Shown one piece after another: positions 50,963 through 59,255 of a stretch of 64,000 bases of DNA. The notes below the pieces were generated by a model. It did no database searches and was not told the origin of the DNA. It saw only the letters and a program-made list of their open reading frames with translations. The stretch is from positions 1 to 64,000 of the forward strand of contig CAJTTO010000003.1 in the NCBI GenBank assembly GCA_910579275.1, given 5' to 3'. This stretch comes from an uncultured Lachnospiraceae bacterium. GTDB lineage: Bacteria; Bacillota; Clostridia; Lachnospirales; Lachnospiraceae. The position numbers and the translations under genes are program-made. Each line of letters begins with the position of its first letter. Within the stretch, counting starts at the first letter, position 1.

Positions 50963-50981
50963 GTACACTTATAAAGTGTAC
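50963..50981 (-). promoter_or_regulatory. Palindromic operator at the paaK promoter
   Basis: GTACACTT-ATA-AAGTGTAC is a perfect inverted repeat. On the minus strand it overlaps a TATAAG -10 box with TTGCGA 16 bases upstream, so repression by a dimeric regulator is likely. The regulator is not in the window. Confidence 0.6.
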
Positions 50982-51032
50982 CATATTTTTCGCAAATTGT
51001 TAACTCTAATATAAAATTTTTATTATTTTTTT

Positions 51033-51169
51033 GTAACAGTTCAGCCCAGGACTTTGCACTGGCTGCAAAGTCCGTGAAATAACATATAGGTAGAGATGCA
51101 TCAAGCCACCACGAAGTGGTTTTGCATGGCTTGATGCCTGTAACAGGAAGCCGAAGGCTGAACTGTTAC
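51033..51169 (+). mobile_element. Family B MITE-like element, copy 3
   Basis: 137 bp, ends GTAACAGTTCAGCC and GGCTGAACTGTTAC, flanked by a perfect 8-bp duplication ATTTTTTT (51025-51032 and 51170-51177). Same orientation as copy 1. Internal hairpins are conserved, including GGACTTTGCA/TGCAAAGTCC and GCATCAAGCCA/TGGCTTGATGC. Confidence 0.92.
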
Positions 51170-51209
51170 ATTTTTTTCTATAATATCGGAAATGACTTTT
51201 ATCTGGTAA

Positions 51210-51347
51210 CCAGCAGCTTTGAATAGTTCAGGCGAAACACAGTATCTGACCACAGAAACAGGTGGTTGTTTTACCGGAAACTATATTGCGATTTATGCCG
51301 CAAATGCAAATGCTGTTTGCAAAAAATTTGTCTATAAGGTAAAATGA
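51210..51347 (+). pseudogene. Remnant of a glycoside hydrolase C-terminus
   Basis: An open stretch of 45 codons after a stop reads LNSSGETQYLTTETGGCFTG, then NYIAIYAANANAVCKKF and ends KVK. The pattern GGCFTGNYIAIYA with a following Cys resembles the C-terminal beta-sandwich of GH43-type beta-xylosidases. No start codon or upstream part of the gene is visible, so I read it as a decayed remnant. The rest of the 50929-51426 gap holds the paaK operator and the family B element. Confidence 0.45.
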
Positions 51348-51426
51348 AACTATATCATAACTTTTCCATGCCGGAATCGCTGTGATGCCGCACACTTAAT
51401 TTACACTGAATTACAGGAGGACATTT

Positions 51427-52293
51427 ATGAAACCAAAGGTTTATTTTTCTAAATCAATCACACCCGAAAAAGTACTTGAATTATACAAATTAATCGACAA
51501 ACCGCTTGACGGCAGGATAGCCATTAAACTGCATTCCGGCGAGGTTGGAAACCAGAATTTCCTGAAGCCCGACTTCTGGAAGCCTGTCATCGACTATGTC
51601 GGCGGAACCGTTGTTGAATGCAATACTGCCTATGACGGCGGGCGCAATACAACAGAAAAACATATGAAAACGCTGCGTGAACACGGCTGGAGCAAGTACT
51701 TTGAAGTTGACCTGATGGATGCCGACGGTCCGGATCTCGAGCTTCCAATTCCAAACGGGCACAAGATAAAGAAGAACTTTGTCGGAAAAACACTTGCCGA
51801 CTATACCTCCATGCTAGTGCTCTCCCACTTCAAAGGACATCCTATGGGCGGTTACGGCGGGGCACTGAAGCAGCTCTCCATCGGTATTGCATCCTCCATG
51901 GGCAAGGCGTATATTCACGGCGTTGGCGACACGGACAATTTCTGGGGTTCCGACCATGACTCCTTTCTTGAGTCCATGGCAGATGCCGCATCGAGTGTCA
52001 TCGAATATTTAAAAGGAAATATTGTCTATATCAATGTCATGAAAAATATGTCTGTTGACTGTGACTGCTGTGCCGTGGCTGAAGACCCATGCATGGCTGA
52101 TATCGGCATACTTGCTTCACTTGATCCCGTTGCCATTGACCAGGCTTGTCTTGACCTTGTCTATGCATCAGATGACCCGGGCAGGGATCATCTTCTTGAA
52201 CGCATCGAATCCAAAAACGGTGTGCACACAATAGAAGCTGCCGCTGCCTTGGGTCTGGGTTCGCGCGAATATGAGCTCATAACAGTTGAATAA
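51427..52293 (+). CDS. DUF362 domain-containing protein
   Basis: 288 residues. The DUF362 core is visible: IAIKLHSGEVGNQNFLKPDF, VVECNTAYDGGRN, LVLSHFKGHPMGGYGGALKQLSIG and DPVAIDQACLDLVY. Members often carry ferredoxin domains; this one has only a CDCC cluster near residue 215 and ends soon after. Biochemical role unknown in the family. Good RBS (AGGAGG) before the ATG. Monocistronic. Confidence 0.85.
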   Translation: MKPKVYFSKSITPEKVLELYKLIDKPLDGRIAIKLHSGEVGNQNFLKPDFWKPVIDYVGGTVVECNTAYDGGRNTTEKHMKTLREHGWSKYFEVDLMDADGPDLELPIPNGHKIKKNFVGKTLADYTSMLVLSHFKGHPMGGYGGALKQLSIGIASSMGKAYIHGVGDTDNFWGSDHDSFLESMADAASSVIEYLKGNIVYINVMKNMSVDCDCCAVAEDPCMADIGILASLDPVAIDQACLDLVYASDDPGRDHLLERIESKNGVHTIEAAAALGLGSREYELITVE

Positions 52294-52323
52294 TCCCATT
52301 CGTTCATATCCAATAAAACTTTA

Positions 52324-52360
52324 ATGGAGCACCGCCGGTCTGACCGACGGTGCTCCATTG
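52324..52360. terminator. Bidirectional terminator between DUF362 and PilZ genes
   Basis: GGAGCACCGCCGGTC pairs with GACCGACGGTGCTCC around a short loop. Confidence 0.8.
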
Positions 52361-52708
52361 TTAATTATCAGTATTTGTTTCTGCCTCGCTCACTACATTA
52401 TAGACTTCAATTCTCTGGAGGTCAATTTCCGGCATCCCAATAAACAGTCCGCCGTAATCATATGTATCCGGTAACTTTTCGATACGGACAATCTCTATAA
52501 ATGCATGAATTACTTCTTTTGTCCAAATCGTCAGATACGCCTCATACACAGCTCCCATGTCAAGAAGTTCCTCACAGTAAAAACCAATTCCTGTCTTTGA
52601 AACATTCATGACTTCCACGCCGATTTCTTCCTGCTTACCCGAGTCAAGCCTCTTAACCAAAAGTTTTGACTTTAAATTTGTTCTCTTGCTTTTTCTTCGT
52701 TCTTCCAT
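52361..52708 (-). CDS. PilZ domain protein (c-di-GMP receptor)
   Basis: 115 residues, a stand-alone PilZ domain. The arginine motif is ERRKSKR near the N-terminus (RxxxR), the second motif NVSKTGIGF (N/DxSxxG) near residue 48, then strands ending YGGLFIGM. It should bind c-di-GMP and adjust another protein by contact. The ATG at 52708 is preferred; upstream codons overlap its RBS. It lies 50 bases downstream of an unrelated three-gene cassette. A GGDEF protein is encoded at the window end. Confidence 0.83.
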   Translation of the reverse strand: MEERRKSKRTNLKSKLLVKRLDSGKQEEIGVEVMNVSKTGIGFYCEELLDMGAVYEAYLTIWTKEVIHAFIEIVRIEKLPDTYDYGGLFIGMPEIDLQRIEVYNVVSEAETNTDN

Positions 52709-52758
52709 TCCAATCATACTCCTTTTGTTTGCGCGTGCTCTCCATCCCATTCAAAATA

Positions 52759-53130
52759 TCATTTATTTTGTTCCGGAAACACTTCCGCTTCTATTTCCTC
52801 AGCAAACCGCTTCATCTGGTTCGCTATTGTTGGAGCCATATCATTTTTAGAATATCTTGCAGACCAGCAATTCGATTTCAGCTGCTTGTATTTGCTTTTC
52901 ACATTTCTGCTAAACAAGCCGCAATTCTCAATTATTTCGTCTCGCTGTTTATGGTCACGGCTATGAAGATTTTGATTCATCGCTAATTTTGCCTCAATAA
53001 TATGCAATGAAATATAAAAGCTTATTGTCACAATCCAATTACAATGCAACTTGTTATTGCAGTCAAACACAGAATTTAGCACTTCTTTATTGTCTTGGTA
53101 TTTCTTCTTATGTTCCTGAGCTGTCGGCAC
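52759..53130 (-). CDS. Hypothetical helical protein, HEPN-like
   Basis: 123 residues, GTG start with GAGG 8 bases upstream. Mostly helical. N-terminal helices (QEHKKKYQDNKEVLNSV; WIVTISFYISLHIIEAKLAM) and the stretch NLHSRDHKQRDEI recall HEPN-fold proteins, where a polar residue, Arg and His make the RNase site (compare R..H motifs), but the classical Rx4-6H is not clean. If HEPN, it would be a toxin or RNA-binding component. Third gene of an AT-rich cassette, 4 bases after the previous gene. Confidence 0.5.
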   Translation of the reverse strand: MPTAQEHKKKYQDNKEVLNSVFDCNNKLHCNWIVTISFYISLHIIEAKLAMNQNLHSRDHKQRDEIIENCGLFSRNVKSKYKQLKSNCWSARYSKNDMAPTIANQMKRFAEEIEAEVFPEQNK

Positions 53131-53134
53131 TTCC

Positions 53135-53641
53135 TTAACCTCGCTTGTATATAATATTCACTTCATCAAACATATACTCAATGCCACTGCTTGTAATGAC
53201 ATCAAGAACCATAAAGTCATTGATGTCCGCATATTTCTTCAGCATATCAAATCCAAAATCATTATAAAGCAGAACATTCTCATCAATTGTGGAATCATCC
53301 ATTACAATAATAAATGCCTGATCATTATCTTTGCGAACTTCATACGCCATTACAATATCACTTTTTGATTGACAAAAATCTACCAAGTCATCCTGCCAAT
53401 ATTGAGGTCCTAATCTTGTAACCCATTTTTCAACAATATTGCTGACACTATTTTTACTGTCTCCGTTTTCTTTGGTAACTTCATCCATAAGATTCAGAGA
53501 AAGAATTTTATATTCCTGCGCACTTGCATTACTGTTTTCTATATCAGACCTAGCATTGGAAAAGCGTACCTCTACCATCGCCGTTCGAAATCTGTCGAAA
53601 TTGCTATCTGATAGATCTACATTCCTTTTTATTTCTTTCAT
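53135..53641 (-). CDS. Hypothetical protein of a three-gene cassette
   Basis: 168 residues, not recognised; no signal peptide or membrane helix. A mixed alpha/beta pattern, with VTRLGPQYWQDDLVDFCQS in the middle and strands AFIIVMDDST and DFMVLDVITSSGIEYMFDEVNIIY at the end. Its ATG overlaps the stop of the upstream gene (CTATGA) and GGAGG lies 7 bases before, indicating coupled translation. Confidence 0.55.
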   Translation of the reverse strand: MKEIKRNVDLSDSNFDRFRTAMVEVRFSNARSDIENSNASAQEYKILSLNLMDEVTKENGDSKNSVSNIVEKWVTRLGPQYWQDDLVDFCQSKSDIVMAYEVRKDNDQAFIIVMDDSTIDENVLLYNDFGFDMLKKYADINDFMVLDVITSSGIEYMFDEVNIIYKRG

Positions 53642-53892
53642 AGATCTTCCTCCAAACGTTCTTCAATTTGAAAACCAATGTTTTTACCGTATATTTTTTG
53701 ATACTCAAGCCCGCAGTCTATTAATCCCTGAGCAATCTTCTCGGCATATTTTATTGGTATCGCATAAGCATCACCATTGTCACCATTTTTGTCGCCATTA
53801 AAAACAAGCAAAAAAGACTTCTCGTTAAAACCCATTGCTATACTATTTACTGTTTTGATGTTTTCAAGTTCAACACTGTTTTGATTACTCAT
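53638..53892 (-). CDS. Small hypothetical protein, possibly DUF3467-like
   Basis: 84 residues. The pattern VNSIAMGFNEKSFLLVF (two strands) followed by a helix with YAEKIAQGLIDCGLEYQKIYGK resembles the short DUF3467-type proteins of unknown role; this match is by eye only. AGGAG precedes the ATG. First gene of the cassette; an AT-rich region lies upstream. Confidence 0.55.
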   Translation of the reverse strand: MSNQNSVELENIKTVNSIAMGFNEKSFLLVFNGDKNGDNGDAYAIPIKYAEKIAQGLIDCGLEYQKIYGKNIGFQIEERLEEDL

Positions 53893-53997
53893 TATTTTCT
53901 CCTAATTAACCATACAGATTCATAAATTCATATAATACAAAAATAACAAATTATACAAAAAAAGTCAACACTCTTAGACGCTCACGCCTACTTTTTC

Positions 53998-54027
53998 GTT
54001 ATGGCTCATCCCTCGGTTTTCTGTTAC
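53998..54027. repeat. Degenerate 30-bp family B end hairpin
   Basis: GTTATGGCTCATC then CCTCGGTTTTCTGTTAC matches the family B terminal hairpin plan with several changes. It lies in the gap between queA and the three-gene cassette; no convincing duplication remains. Confidence 0.4.
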
Positions 54028-54058
54028 GATTTTTACCAAAAGCTTTATTTTTTGCAGA

Positions 54059-55090
54059 TTATTTAATAAACATCGCATCGCCAAATGAAAAGAAACGGTA
54101 CTGTTCCTCTACTGCTGTTTTATACGCGCTGAGTACGTTCTCCCGCCCTGCGAGCGCCGACACCAGCATAATCAGAGTCGACTCGGGAAGATGGAAGTTG
54201 GTTATGAGGTTGTCCAGCACTTTAAACCGGTAACCGGGATAAATAAATATTTCGGTACTGCCGCTCCCGGCAAGCACTTTCCCCTGTTCGTCTGCAGCGC
54301 TCTCTATTGTGCGGCAGCTTGTAGTTCCGACACAGATTACCCTGCCGCCGGACTGCTTTGTACTGTTTATGGTATCTGCCGCCTCCTGCGTCACCTGATA
54401 AAACTCAGCGTGCATATGGTGATTTTGAAGATTGTCTTCTTTTACCGGACGAAATGTGCCAAGCCCTACATGCAGTGTGACATATGCAATCCGGACACCC
54501 TTTTCCTCGACTCTTTTCAAAAGTTCATTCGTAAAATGAAGCCCGGCTGTCGGTGCCGCCGCGGAGCCTTCATACTTCGCATACACTGTCTGATAGCGGT
54601 TCTTATCCGCAAGCTTATGCGTAATGTATGGCGGCAGCGGCATCTCTCCAAGCCTGTCAAGCACCTCCTCAAAAATTCCGTCATATTGGAATTGTATGAG
54701 CCTGTTCCCCTCGTCAACGACACCGATAACTTTTCCGGTCAAAAGTCCGTCGCCAAAACAAATGACAGCGCCTTCCCTTGCCTTCTTTCCCGGTTTTACG
54801 AGCGTTTCCCATACATCCCCTTCACGCCGCTTGAGCAGGAGCACCTCAATCGCCGCCCCTGTCTCGGATTTCGTCCCCATCAGCCGCGCAGGGATGACTT
54901 TTGTGTTATTTAACACAAGGCAATCTCCTGTATGCAGATAATCCACAATATCCGTAAACACTTTATGCTCTGTCTCCCCTGTCTTCTTGTCGAGCAGCAG
55001 AAGTCTTGATGCCGACCTGTCAGCGAGCGGATCCTGTGCAATCAGCTCCTGCGGCAGGTCAAAATAAAAATCTTTCTTTAACAATTCCAT
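54059..55090 (-). CDS. queA: S-adenosylmethionine:tRNA ribosyltransferase-isomerase
   Basis: 343 residues, full length for QueA. It transfers the ribosyl part of SAM to preQ1 in tRNA, giving epoxyqueuosine at the wobble position. Family motifs: FDLPQELIAQDP at the start, LVLNNTKVIPARL, GSAAAPTAGLHFT, VTLHVGLGTFRPV and LPESTLIMLVSALAG. tgt and other queuosine genes are not in the window. It follows pheT by 26 bases and may share its transcript. Confidence 0.94.
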   Translation of the reverse strand: MELLKKDFYFDLPQELIAQDPLADRSASRLLLLDKKTGETEHKVFTDIVDYLHTGDCLVLNNTKVIPARLMGTKSETGAAIEVLLLKRREGDVWETLVKPGKKAREGAVICFGDGLLTGKVIGVVDEGNRLIQFQYDGIFEEVLDRLGEMPLPPYITHKLADKNRYQTVYAKYEGSAAAPTAGLHFTNELLKRVEEKGVRIAYVTLHVGLGTFRPVKEDNLQNHHMHAEFYQVTQEAADTINSTKQSGGRVICVGTTSCRTIESAADEQGKVLAGSGSTEIFIYPGYRFKVLDNLITNFHLPESTLIMLVSALAGRENVLSAYKTAVEEQYRFFSFGDAMFIK

Positions 55091-55116
55091 ATTTAATCCT
55101 TATCTCAAAATACAGC

Positions 55117-57537
55117 CTATGCACGCAGTTCAATGCCAAGCCCCTCTAACCCGTTCAAAATCTTTTTCATGGCACCTGATACATCACTCTCCTCAAGTGT
55201 CCTGTCCTTTGCCCGGAACGTAATTGCGTAAGCGACAGACTTATATCCTGACCGAATCTGGCTTCCCTCATAGATATCAAACAAATGATACTCTTCCAGA
55301 ATTTTCCCTCCACGCTGTTCAATCACTTTCTCAATGTCCCCGGCCAGTACGCTCTTTGGTACCACCATACTGATGTCACGCGACACAGCAGGGTATTTTG
55401 CAATGCCTTCATATTTTCTGTCAAAGGAAGCAAACGGAAGTATCTCAGGCATGTCAATCACTGCAACATATACTTTTGCGTCTATCTCATAATTGTCGGC
55501 AACCTCAGGATGCACCTCGCCCAGATAACCAATGACTGTACCTTTATACTGAATCAATGCCTGACGTCCGGGATGGAGGAATGTTTTTTCCGCATTCGGG
55601 TCGTAGGTAATCTTCTTTGTCATGCCGATGCTCTCCAGAAATTCCTCGACAACCCCTTTCATCGTGAAGAAATCTCCCTCCCCGTACATGCCAAGCGTAA
55701 ACTGCATTCTCTCATCGGGGTAGTCCGCTACCGGCAGGCTTTTCGGAATATAAATATTGCCCAGCTCATACAGGCGTACATTCTTATTTCTGCGGTTGTA
55801 ATTCGTGGCGAGCGATGTCAGAATTCCGTTCAGGGAAACGGTTCTCATAATCGAAAAATCCTCGCCTAACGGATTGGAAATAGTCACCGTTTTTCTAAGG
55901 GCACTGTCCGCCGGTATCAGGAGCTTATCAAATACCTTAGGGCTTTCAAACGAGTAGCACATTCCCTGTGAAAAACCACAATACTCGGCAATGTCCCTTG
56001 CCTTCTCCTCTATTCTCAGCTTAAACGGAAGCTTTCCTGTCGTCGCTTCACCGCTCGGAAGTGTGGTGGGAATCTTATCATACCCGTAGAATCTAGCAAC
56101 TTCCTCCGCTATGTCTGCAAAGCATCCGATATCCTGCCTGAATGAAGGTGACGTAATCATGCCTGTGCGCTCATCATAAACAAGTTCCAGCCTGCCAAAA
56201 ATCTCAAGCATCTCATCCTTTGAGATGTCCGTGCCAAGAAACTGATTGATTCTCTCCGGCTCAAACCGAATCTGCACAAGCTCCTTGAAGGGTTCTTTCA
56301 CATCAACAATACCACTTACAACTTCCCCGCATCCGAGTTCTTCAATCAGCTGGCATGCCCTGTTGATAGCCGCCTCCGCATTCCTCGGATCCAGCCCTTT
56401 TTCAAAAATTCCGGAAGCGTCTGTCCGAAGCCCTACTCTTTTGGAGGACTTCCGGATGTTGGCTCCATTAAATGTTGCCGCCTCAAACAGCACAGTCTTA
56501 ACATCATCTGTAATTTTGGAATTTTCACCGCCCATAATGCCTGCAAGACCAATTTCTTTTTCTGCATCGCATATCATGAGCATTTCCGAGTCAAGCTTTC
56601 TCATCTGCCCGTCAAGCGTCTGAAATTCATCCCCGTCCTTTGCACGTCTGACAATAATTTTATTTCCGGCAACATTGTCAAGGTCATATGCGTGCATCGG
56701 CTGTCCATACTCCATCATGACATAGTTTGTGATGTCAACAAGATTATTAATCGGTCTGATGCCACATGCCGCAAGCCTTCTCTGCATCCATTCCGGAGAC
56801 GGTGCAATCTTGATATTTTTGCACACTCTTGCACAGAAACGTGAGCAAAGATCCGCATCCTTTATCTCCACAGAAATAAAATCATTTACATCCTCTCCGT
56901 TTCCCTTGACTTCCACTACAGGCGGAATGAACGACTTTCGAAATGTCGCGGCTGCCTCGCGCGCTATTCCCAGAATACTGTAGCAGTCCACACGGTTTGA
57001 GGTCACCTCATATTCCACGACCGTATCATGCAGCCCAAGTGCCTCTATCGCATCCTCACCGGGCGTTACAGGCTTCCGGAACACATAAACGCCGTCCTCC
57101 GGAGCCTCGGGGTACATATCACGGCTGGAACCAAGCTCCTCAATCGCACACATCATCCCCGCCGACTCAACACCGCGCAGTTTCCCTGCCTTGATCTTAA
57201 TTCCGTTTTCAGGAAGCGCTCCACCGTCATGCCCGCCGGCAACCCTTCCGCCGTCAAGGACAGTGGGTACATAATCCCCCTCTTTCAGGTTCTGTGCCCC
57301 GGTCACAATCTGTACTGTTTCCGCGCCGACATTGACCTGACAGACAATCAGCTTATCCGCGTCCGGATGACGTTCAATTTTTTCGATATGGCCGACAACA
57401 ATCTTTTCAAGATTCTTATCCAGCCGTTCAAACCCTTCAACTTTTGTCCCTGAAAGGGTCATTGCGTCACAATATTCTTTATCCTCACATGCAAGCTCAG
57501 GCACATATGCCCTAATCCATGATAATGGTGTATTCAT
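55117..57537 (-). CDS. pheT: Phenylalanyl-tRNA synthetase beta chain
   Basis: 806 residues, normal length. The N-terminal tRNA-binding domain (EMAP-II like, about 40-155) includes VCQVNVGAETVQIVTGAQN; then B3/B4 editing domain, B5 with RFEPERINQFLG, the catalytic-like core, and the C-terminal anticodon-recognition domain (KYPAVSRDISMVV). It forms the alpha2beta2 enzyme with PheS, encoded 97 bases upstream. GAGAGGA precedes the ATG. Confidence 0.95.
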   Translation of the reverse strand: MNTPLSWIRAYVPELACEDKEYCDAMTLSGTKVEGFERLDKNLEKIVVGHIEKIERHPDADKLIVCQVNVGAETVQIVTGAQNLKEGDYVPTVLDGGRVAGGHDGGALPENGIKIKAGKLRGVESAGMMCAIEELGSSRDMYPEAPEDGVYVFRKPVTPGEDAIEALGLHDTVVEYEVTSNRVDCYSILGIAREAAATFRKSFIPPVVEVKGNGEDVNDFISVEIKDADLCSRFCARVCKNIKIAPSPEWMQRRLAACGIRPINNLVDITNYVMMEYGQPMHAYDLDNVAGNKIIVRRAKDGDEFQTLDGQMRKLDSEMLMICDAEKEIGLAGIMGGENSKITDDVKTVLFEAATFNGANIRKSSKRVGLRTDASGIFEKGLDPRNAEAAINRACQLIEELGCGEVVSGIVDVKEPFKELVQIRFEPERINQFLGTDISKDEMLEIFGRLELVYDERTGMITSPSFRQDIGCFADIAEEVARFYGYDKIPTTLPSGEATTGKLPFKLRIEEKARDIAEYCGFSQGMCYSFESPKVFDKLLIPADSALRKTVTISNPLGEDFSIMRTVSLNGILTSLATNYNRRNKNVRLYELGNIYIPKSLPVADYPDERMQFTLGMYGEGDFFTMKGVVEEFLESIGMTKKITYDPNAEKTFLHPGRQALIQYKGTVIGYLGEVHPEVADNYEIDAKVYVAVIDMPEILPFASFDRKYEGIAKYPAVSRDISMVVPKSVLAGDIEKVIEQRGGKILEEYHLFDIYEGSQIRSGYKSVAYAITFRAKDRTLEESDVSGAMKKILNGLEGLGIELRA

Positions 57538-57634
57538 TTTATCCTCTCTTTCTATGACATTTGTATCATATTACAATATTCTGTTTCCAAATTCCCAAAG
57601 AACTTATTTCCATCAAGCCTGTTCAAAATCGTTT

Positions 57635-58654
57635 CTAAAACTGCTTCAGGAACCGGATGTCATTTTCGTACAGTAATCTCATGTCATCTATTTCATACTT
57701 CAGCAGGGCAATTCGCTCAAGGCCAACGCCAAACGCAAACCCGGTGTAGACATCGGGGTCAATATTGCTCATATTCAATACATTCGGATGAACCATACCG
57801 CATCCTAAAATTTCTATCCAGCCCTCGCCCTTGCAGAACCGGCAGCCGCTTCCACCACACTTGAAACATGACACGTCCATCTCGGCAGACGGCTCTGTAA
57901 ACGGGAAATGATGCGGTCTGAACTTCACTTTTGTCTCCTCGCCGAACAGCTCGCGCGCAAACTCGGCAAGCGTACCCTTTAAATCCGCAAAAGTAATCTT
58001 CTTATCAATGACAAGCCCCTCGATCTGATGGAAAGACGGGGAATGCGTCGCATCCACTTCATCCGAGCGGAACACACGTCCCGGCGCAATCATTCTGATA
58101 GGGAGCTTTCCTTTCTCCATTTCATGAACCTGTACACCTGAAGTCTGTGTCCTAAGCAGGATATCGCTGTTAATGTAAAACGTATCCTGCTCATCCTTAG
58201 CGGGATGGTCGGCCGGAATGTTCAACGCTTCAAAGTTATAATAATCCTTTTCTATCTCTGGCCCCTCTACAACCTCATACCCCATACCGGTAAAAATTCG
58301 CTCAACCTCCTCAAGGGCAATGGTATTCGGATGACGGTGTCCCACTTTATTGCGCTGTGCCGGAAGCGTCACGTCAATCACTTCCGCTTTCATCCTTGCA
58401 TCACGAAGCTTTCTTTCCATACTTGTCCGCGCCTCGTCAAGAATCCTTTCGATTTCTTCACGTGCCTCGTTGACAAGCTGTCCCACCTTGGGTCTGTCCT
58501 CAGGCGCAACATCCTTCATGCCCTTTAGCACAGCTGTAAGTTCCCCCTTCTTTCCCAAAAAGTTGACACGCACGTCATTTAATTTGTCCAGTGCTTCACT
58601 TTCGTTAATCTGGCGGATTGCCTCCGCCTTAATCTGCTCTAACTTCTCTTTCAT
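57635..58654 (-). CDS. pheS: Phenylalanyl-tRNA synthetase alpha chain
   Basis: 339 residues. An N-terminal coiled coil (about 1-85) binds tRNA; class II motif 2 is GRVFRSDEVDATHSPSFHQ and motif 3 GFAFGVGLERIALLKY. A CFKCGGSGCRFCKGEGW segment contains four Cys, a zinc-finger-like insert present in a subset of PheS. The ATG at 58654 has AAGGAG 7 bases upstream, while a GTG directly before it is also in frame. Confidence 0.95.
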   Translation of the reverse strand: MKEKLEQIKAEAIRQINESEALDKLNDVRVNFLGKKGELTAVLKGMKDVAPEDRPKVGQLVNEAREEIERILDEARTSMERKLRDARMKAEVIDVTLPAQRNKVGHRHPNTIALEEVERIFTGMGYEVVEGPEIEKDYYNFEALNIPADHPAKDEQDTFYINSDILLRTQTSGVQVHEMEKGKLPIRMIAPGRVFRSDEVDATHSPSFHQIEGLVIDKKITFADLKGTLAEFARELFGEETKVKFRPHHFPFTEPSAEMDVSCFKCGGSGCRFCKGEGWIEILGCGMVHPNVLNMSNIDPDVYTGFAFGVGLERIALLKYEIDDMRLLYENDIRFLKQF

Positions 58655-58812
58655 CACCGTTCTCCTTTACTCTACGAATTTCTTAAGAAGATTTTCTTCC
58701 CTGATATACTTCCTCGGGACGCCCGCGTGCAATCGAGTAGGGGAAAGACCTTCTCCGCTACTCACCGCGCGCCCCGCTTTGCGGCTTAATTCCTCTGCAC
58801 GGGGCTGCGCAT

Positions 58813-59100
58813 AAAAAAATCCCTTACAGGAAAACTCCTGCAAGGGACGAATTAAACCGCGGTACCACCCATGTTCCTGCGTGACACAAACATATTTCCA
58901 TATGTTTCTGTTCATAGCAGACTCTTTTGAGACTTAACGTGTCGCTCCGTCTTTTTCTACCATATCATCCGGTCTTTCATAACGAAAAGCCGAATCAAAC
59001 TTCAAAAAAGCTGCTCCGGTGGGAAATTCAACATCACATCTGAACTGGGGAGGCTTTCAGCCGGTGACCTCCGTTCTCTGGCAGAAAATGTAACGCTACT
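58813..59100 (-). promoter_or_regulatory. T-box leader of pheST
   Basis: On the minus strand the leader shows stem I with the AGAGAACGGAGG/GGCTGAAAGCCT region, then the T-box sequence GGGTGGTACCGCGG (complement of 58857-58870), and a terminator in which CGTCCCTTGCAGG pairs with CCTGTAAGGGA before seven Ts (58813-58819). Uncharged tRNA binding would favour an antiterminator that uses the T-box. The specifier is probably TTC (Phe) in the ATTTCCC segment of stem I, fitting pheS. The 150 bases between terminator and pheS (58657-58812) are unusually GC-rich with several short hairpins. Confidence 0.92.
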
Positions 59101-59186
59101 TTGCACCTTCATGGCATTTGAATATATATGCACTGCTTCAAAAAATCATTTTTTTACAAAAACGTGCATTCATATTGTTAAATTTT

Positions 59187-59215
59187 ATAATAGGTTATCC
59201 ACTGTAAAATGTCAA
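59187..59215 (-). promoter_or_regulatory. Promoter of the T-box/pheST operon
   Basis: TTGACA (59215-59210), 17 bases, TATTAT (59192-59187) on the minus strand; the leader to pheS is about 525 bases. Confidence 0.8.
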
Positions 59216-59255
59216 GACCAAATTGAAAAATACAAAAATACAAGCTTAACATGTA

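Noticed and set aside
58857..58870. Palindrome CCGCGGTACCACCC considered as an operator
   Set aside because: It is the complement of the conserved T-box sequence.
58667..58915. Open frame of 82 codons in the pheS leader
   Set aside because: It runs through the T-box sequence and its terminator; composition and lack of RBS show it is leader RNA, not a gene.
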